DNA of 64,000 nt from Lineus longissimus (taxonomy: Eukaryota; Nemertea; Pilidiophora; Heteronemertea; Lineidae): positions 7,331,001 to 7,395,000 of the forward strand of contig NC_088308.1 in assembly GCF_910592395.1 (NCBI RefSeq). The letters are read 5' to 3'. Within the stretch, counting starts at the first letter, position 1; every line of letters begins with the position of its first letter. Both the position numbers and the translations under genes were made by a program. The notes beneath the pieces were generated by a model. That model did not search any database, was not told where the DNA came from, and saw nothing but the letters and a program-made list of their open reading frames with translations. Positions 60,601 to 64,000 of the stretch are shown in pieces.

Positions 60601-63350
60601 ACCATGTACATTTGTACCTTTGCTGTATAAACGACACCATATTATAGTCCATCGCATGAGTGCCTGACAGTCAATGCACGACAACACTGACGATGACGTG
60701 AAGAATCGGACAAGACGAAAGACCCATCACGCGATCTGCTGAGGACATTGTGCAGCATGGTCGAAAGACATACATAGTAGTCGCCCCAACAGGTGCACTC
60801 CTGTGGGACATGATTGTGATAACAAAGGGAAACTGGAAGATGACTGTGCGATGACAATGGTGACGTTAATGGCGTTGGTGATATTTCCGCAGCAGACCTT
60901 ACGGTCTTATTTCTGGGCATCGAAGTCTGATGAAAATTTAACAAAGTCGTATTCTTTTCCTGCCAATATTATCATGATCTTAAAATGTCGTCCGCTGATT
61001 GAAGCTAAGTATTGATCTTAGATGATACATTTTGCACTCATTGTTCTTCAATCACTCATTAAAGGCTGTAACCCATCTGAACCTTTTCTTGCCCCAAACC
61101 AGAAACAACATCACAACTTATCATAGTGATGAAATATGTATAAGAATCATCATCAGCTTGCGGCATTACGTCTGTTGTAAGTGAGGGTATAGGGGCTCGG
61201 TGCGGTCAACCAGAAACACCATCAATCATTGAGTTGATCCATGAGTGATCAGTGGAGACTGTAGCTCCGTAGGGGTGGGATTCAATCACTTTGAAACTTT
61301 AGAGTGCGCAGTTTGCGTAGATATCGAAAGTAGCCGTTGTTATGCTTGAAGGGCCGCGTCAATAGGGAGAATCTATCAAAGATCAAGCAACCCATTGGTA
61401 AAACGAGCGTGCAATCTTTGAATCTTAGAAGAGTAATGCTTAGAAGAAGAAACAAACTGCTGGTTGTTTTTGAGGGAGAAGGAGAACACGCTTTTTCCAC
61501 TGTCCTGAGAAGTGCTGTTCAGACAGACTATTTATGACAGTATAGGAACTAGAGCAAAACATATAACAGGACTAATTGTGAGGTAAATATTGCTAGATAT
61601 TGTGATTGATATCGCAGTGTTCCTACTTTAGAAAACGCCAAGTATCCTATACGGCAAAGAGCGTTAACTGGTGTAATTATTTACGATGGATGTGCCAAAA
61701 ACGTGCTGGACAATCGTCGTTTTCAGTGAATATAGATATATGGATTTCGATTACAAGATTTGATGGATGGTTGCAACAACGGCACAAATATATTCAAAGT
61801 GTCCAACCCTGTACGACATGTGGAGATCACTGAACACTGAGTGATATCCATTTTAATCTGTACATATATTATAGTAGGCTTAGGTCTTGTCCCTAACGAC
61901 ACTGATATTTTGTATTGGTATTGATAGTGGAAAACTGCAGTTAGGCTATCTAGTTACGGAAGGTCAAGTTCAGAGCAACTAATCCCTTCAACAATGCTGA
62001 AGATGCCCAAGGTCGGATAAACGTGTAGCGTATTATTGGAAAACCTTAATAATATTAAATATTGTATGTCCAATATATTGGAAATGTCTTTGAGCACTTG
62101 CCTGTTTATCGGAATGCAAAATCTGGTCACAACAAGGGTCTACGTTCTCAGTAAAAGTATTCCACCGCAGTTACAAACTAAGCTTCTGATGTATTCATAC
62201 CTCAATAGAAGTATAAAATACACCTAACACCATTTTTTGGGAGATCAACATAGAATTTTTTTGTTGAGACTAGCTTTCGACACTACCGTGTCTTCTACAA
62301 GGTCTGCCAGAAAAATGTTTAGCACAAGCGAGTCTCAACAAAATTCTATGTTGATCTACAAACATGGTGTTTATCTTGATCAACTTTCTTTTTTCAGGCC
62401 GCATCACACTCTCTGATGATGTTGGAAAAACGTATTTAAAGCTGTCGGAGCCAAACATATCGTAGTAACATGTAGAACTAAGAGCTAAAATACAATCCAA
62501 TCTATTCCTGTTATCGGATGAAAAGCGGGTAGATTGATATTGGACATATTTGTTTATAATTTGGGCTTGCGGGCCGACGTCGTTCGGTTTTACTGCTCCC
62601 CCTGGCCTGACTCGCCCAGTCGGTCGTCCATCGCCCCTCCTAAACAAGTAGGCCTCCGTTCGGGTCACTGGAACCCTGCACCTTCCTTCATTCCGTTTCC
62701 TCACAAAGATGGCTCTCCCATGGCATACCTAAATGGCACTTAACTAACGCGTACATTCTAATCCATGAGATTCTGGGCCTGTTATGGACTGATTTCAAGC
62801 ACCATATCTCTACTTGGGCGGTGTGACGAAGCAAAAGATCGTAAAGCAACAAAAGCTTTTCACTTATTGCAACCTATCGGACGGACTTTTACTGTAAAGC
62901 TTCAACTATCGTATTCCCCAAGATTCTCGGATCCAAATGCTGAATGATAACTTCATCGCGTCTTTGAAGGAAGGGACTGCTGTTTTCCTAGACGCACGAT
63001 CGAGGGACTCGCGGGAATTTAGGAATACGTGAAGACTCTGAACTTGGATTTGGCACGTAATGTCCGGAGTTCAGGATTTTGATTCTCCGGGTCGGTGTGG
63101 GGTAACGGATGTCATGCATGCAAATGACATTTTACGTCGACTGACTCACCTCGGTAAGCATACGGTTGTACCACCTCCTGCAGGTTCGGGGAGAGCTGGG
63201 CGGAACATCGTCCCCACTGTTGTCGAACAGAAACAACCTGTTTATACCAGGAAGGGGAGATACTTCGCCCTCATAGTCAAAACTTATGCCAAGGTCATCC
63301 AATAAACTCCTATTGGAGGTATACTTTAATAGTTTCGCTATCTGCGACAT
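42673..63350 (-). CDS. CHAT: Choline O-acetyltransferase
   Basis: Core exons: 59074-59268, 54519-54637, 51244-51297, 50261-50441, 49559-49733, 46240-46448, 45951-46051, 45352-45483, 44826-44948, 44202-44340, 43500-43700, 42673-43068; 674 aa, all phases agree. A probable first coding exon, 63150-63350 (67 aa, donor GAG|GTGAGT, phase 0), would give 741 aa. The enzyme makes acetylcholine from choline and acetyl-CoA in cholinergic neurons. Visible are [13 protein letters not shown], the catalytic His in [29 protein letters not shown] (VDN, as in choline rather than carnitine transferases) and VLSTSQVPTT. The C-terminal exon adds a Ser/Arg-rich tail ([13 protein letters not shown]) beyond the enzyme fold. 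The vesicular transporter gene usually nested near the 5' end is not in this window. Core assignment is firm; the first exon is about 0.55. Confidence 0.93.
44446..44715. repeat. Degenerate ~25-bp repeat in a CHAT intron
   Basis: Recurring variants of GGGCTATCAATGG followed by a TTCCACGG or TTCAAC block appear roughly ten times between 44451 and 44715, at spacings of 22 to 50 bp. It lies in the intron between the TYESAS exon and the preceding one. Strongly diverged, so an old minisatellite. Confidence 0.6.
46449..48314. other. CHAT intron, left of nested gene
   Basis: AT-rich, no coding exon recognised. The minus-strand frame 46651-47022 has no family features. Confidence 0.4.
48315..48322 (+). 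promoter_or_regulatory. TATA box before the nested reading frame
   Basis: TATATAAG stands 41 bp upstream of the ATG at 48363, leaving room for a transcription start about 30 bp downstream of the box. A TATA box in this position, on the strand opposite to CHAT, supports independent transcription of the nested frame. Confidence 0.45.
48363..48797 (+). CDS. Hypothetical protein nested in a CHAT intron
   Basis: An intronless 144-aa frame on the opposite strand to CHAT, inside its intron between exons 46240-46448 and 49559-49733. Codon use from about residue 28 on looks like coding DNA, with a basic segment [17 protein letters not shown], then a hydrophobic-polar region [13 protein letters not shown] and a C-terminus GRTAAYSIR. 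No signal peptide, membrane segment or known motif seen. I do not recognise the family. A pyrimidine-rich acceptor-like CACGAAATTTCAG lies at 48428-48440, so an alternative is that the coding part begins there and the first 26 residues are intronic. It might be a retrocopy or exon of a gene not otherwise seen. Confidence 0.45.
   Translation: MPLYAGSFVKFHQTTPPLHIFFLTKFQIQRYDHDLQAHQRHPVACRLALRKRTLPKARKAYNKTRHMFLTLYDRNSKSLQRLLVLFDYIVNEDGVTTRHGPLAACMPIIEPASTKSPLYSSQFNHYALEMFGLRVGRTAAYSIR
48798..49558. other. CHAT intron, right of nested gene
   Basis: No coding exon recognised. Would include the 3' UTR of the nested frame, if real; no convincing AATAAA was found close by. Confidence 0.4.
50542..50738. 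repeat. Degenerate tandem repeat in a CHAT intron
   Basis: GTTAGCCTGT-type blocks followed by AGATAACGCATGTC and TTTTGC-like segments appear about four times (from near 50542, 50600, 50640 and 50687). Unit length about 50-65 bp with indels. No coding content. Confidence 0.6.
51298..54518. other. CHAT intron
   Basis: No further CHAT exon is needed by phase between 51244-51297 and 54519-54637. Frames at 51324-51689 (-), 52065-52256 (-), 53133-53622 (both strands) lack family features or splice context. No clear repeat recognised. Confidence 0.45.
55396..56446. repeat. 35-bp minisatellite, about 30 copies, in a CHAT intron
   Basis: Units of exactly 35 bp (containing TACGTCCTATGTATTGGG) run almost without interruption. 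Variation is limited to a few sites: ACG or ATG after TGCT, TATGTAT or TGTATAT, and TTAACA, TTGACA or TTTACA. One unit near 56358 has two extra bases. Because 35 is not a multiple of three, long frames cycle through all phases (giving peptides like [10 protein letters not shown] and PMYWVNIST), which are artefacts. Adjacent units without spacers exclude a CRISPR-like array. Confidence 0.97.
56447..59073. other. CHAT intron, right of the minisatellite
   Basis: No coding exon recognised. The plus-strand frame 57881-58204 (107 aa) has no features. A possible MITE remnant is at 57141-57232, and a GTCACGTGAA E-box lies near 57638. Confidence 0.4.
57141..57232. mobile_element. Possible pogo/Tc1-type MITE remnant
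   Basis: Starts GTAGAACCTCTCTATAAAGG and ends CCTGATTACAGAGATCAAGTTGAA in part, roughly inverted ends (ACCTCTCTATAAAGGA against TCTCTGTAATCAGGA read inward). Related blocks (CTGATTACAGAGGACA near 20595 and GCGGACACCTCTGTTAGC near 30225) occur elsewhere in the window. I recognise this pattern from invertebrate Tc1/pogo-like MITEs, but the match is loose. Confidence 0.35.
59269..63149. other. First CHAT intron in this window
   Basis: No coding exon recognised on either strand. In particular no long frame for a vesicular acetylcholine transporter is present. Minus-strand frames at 59201-59808 and 62270-62704 and plus-strand frames around 59600-59929 lack features. A mobile-element hairpin is at 62242-62357. 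Confidence 0.5.
62242..62357 (-). mobile_element. Inverted-repeat element with hammerhead-like core, possibly Penelope-like
   Basis: AGATCAACATAGAATTTT at 62242 returns inverted at 62330-62357, giving about 27-bp arms with a three-base indel. Read on the minus strand the loop contains GACACGGTAGTGTC, a perfect 5-bp stem with loop, followed directly by GAAAGC. Stem plus GAAA is the stem II end of a hammerhead ribozyme, a feature of Penelope-like elements and retrozymes, but the expected CTGATGA box before the stem is replaced by CTTGTAGA. So it is probably a degenerate element; self-cleavage is unlikely. Confidence 0.45.
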
Positions 63351-64000
63351 AATGAGAATACGTCCTTGGCTTTGCTCACAACCGCATCACAAACCGGACG
63401 TTAAATTCTCAAGTAAATCGCACGGAAGTCGTCATCCACACAGGTTGAACATTAAATCATTTAAGCCGCATCCACCGGTAAAATCATGTTGGTACAATCC
63501 ATACTTGGTGAGGGCATTTTGCAGCTTCGAATTCTCCACTGGCATCCATAACCTATATTCCTTATATAATCTCACCCTTGCAACGGGCTTTGAGTGCTTG
63601 AAAGCCTTGGGTTCAAATGCCCACACCTAATGTGCTGGTCTCGTACATTCATATATATTCTTATGTATTGTCTTTGGCTCACTGAGGCTGCTGACATACT
63701 GAAGTGAATGTACAGTCATATAATATGGACAAAAATAAATCTAATTACCTAGTTTTCCTGCTGAGATGGACCAATCAATTAATCGTAATATCTAGGTATT
63801 CGTAAACGTTCAATCATAATCTCACGGCCAATTATTTTAAGAAATTTGAGGACGCAGCAATCTGGTCCGATGCTGGTGGTCCATTGAAAATTGCATTGTG
63901 TACTGTACCAATGGCACCAGTTGGGGCCTCACCGCAATGGCATACATATAGCAAACAGTTTGTTACTTTATGCCGCATTGCCCAAAACAACCTGGCGCAT
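63351..64000. other. Upstream of the probable first CHAT coding exon
   Basis: No gene seen up to the window edge. Frames at 63286-63630 (+) and 63432-63626 (-) show no features. If CHAT starts at 63350, its promoter or a 5' intron should lie here or beyond. Confidence 0.4.

Noticed and set aside
62270-62704. 144-aa minus-strand frame
   Set aside because: It runs through the inverted-repeat element and has no recognisable protein motif.
42673-63350. Carnitine O-acetyltransferase identity
   Set aside because: The choline-type RVDNIRS motif and the run of matches such as PEHIIVAC and VLSTSQVPTT fit choline acetyltransferase better.

Overview
This is a piece of animal nuclear genome. Genes are split by GT-AG introns of 0.1 to 5 kb, intergenic DNA is rich in short repeats, MITE-like hairpins and decayed non-LTR retrotransposons, and the products are metazoan families: choline acetyltransferase, tetraspanin, rhodopsin-like receptors, nuclear receptor, saposin, TSSK-like kinase. 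The recurring ACATGTA motif, the tRNA-type SINE and the small introns suggest a marine invertebrate (lophotrochozoan, cephalochordate or similar). The species cannot be named from the sequence. All gene models were assembled by hand from reading frames, splice sites and phase agreement.

Layout. 1-960 is a diverged ~173-bp tandem repeat. 2085-5159 (-) is a seven-exon secreted protein with two saposin domains and a CLEAR-like E-box at its start. 6149-11165 (+) is an eight-exon tetraspanin. 10088-18150 is a head-to-tail segmental duplication: each unit holds an intact three-exon class A receptor, and the second unit also carries a stranded copy of one tetraspanin exon. 19383-22159 (-) is serine hydroxymethyltransferase. 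Beyond its 5' end, 23516-29146 (+) is a TSSK-like kinase with three full CRE palindromes upstream and an intronic array of copies of its own catalytic-loop exon end. 31367-33148 (-) encodes a tiny mucin-like, possibly GPI-anchored protein. 33.3-36.9 kb is repeat-rich, with LINE tails, a long palindrome and minisatellites. 37902-38972 (+) is a nuclear receptor whose DNA- and ligand-binding domains lie in one exon. 42673-63350 (-) is choline acetyltransferase (CHAT), with a possible nested gene (48363-48797, +) and a ~30-copy 35-bp minisatellite in its introns.

The genes do not form a pathway. SHMT (one-carbon metabolism), CHAT (acetylcholine synthesis), the receptors, the kinase and the saposin protein look like an ordinary gene neighbourhood. 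The unusual content is structural: the receptor duplication that dragged along a tetraspanin exon, the intronic exon-end array in the kinase, and several hairpin or tandem elements. No bacterial, phage or CRISPR features are present.
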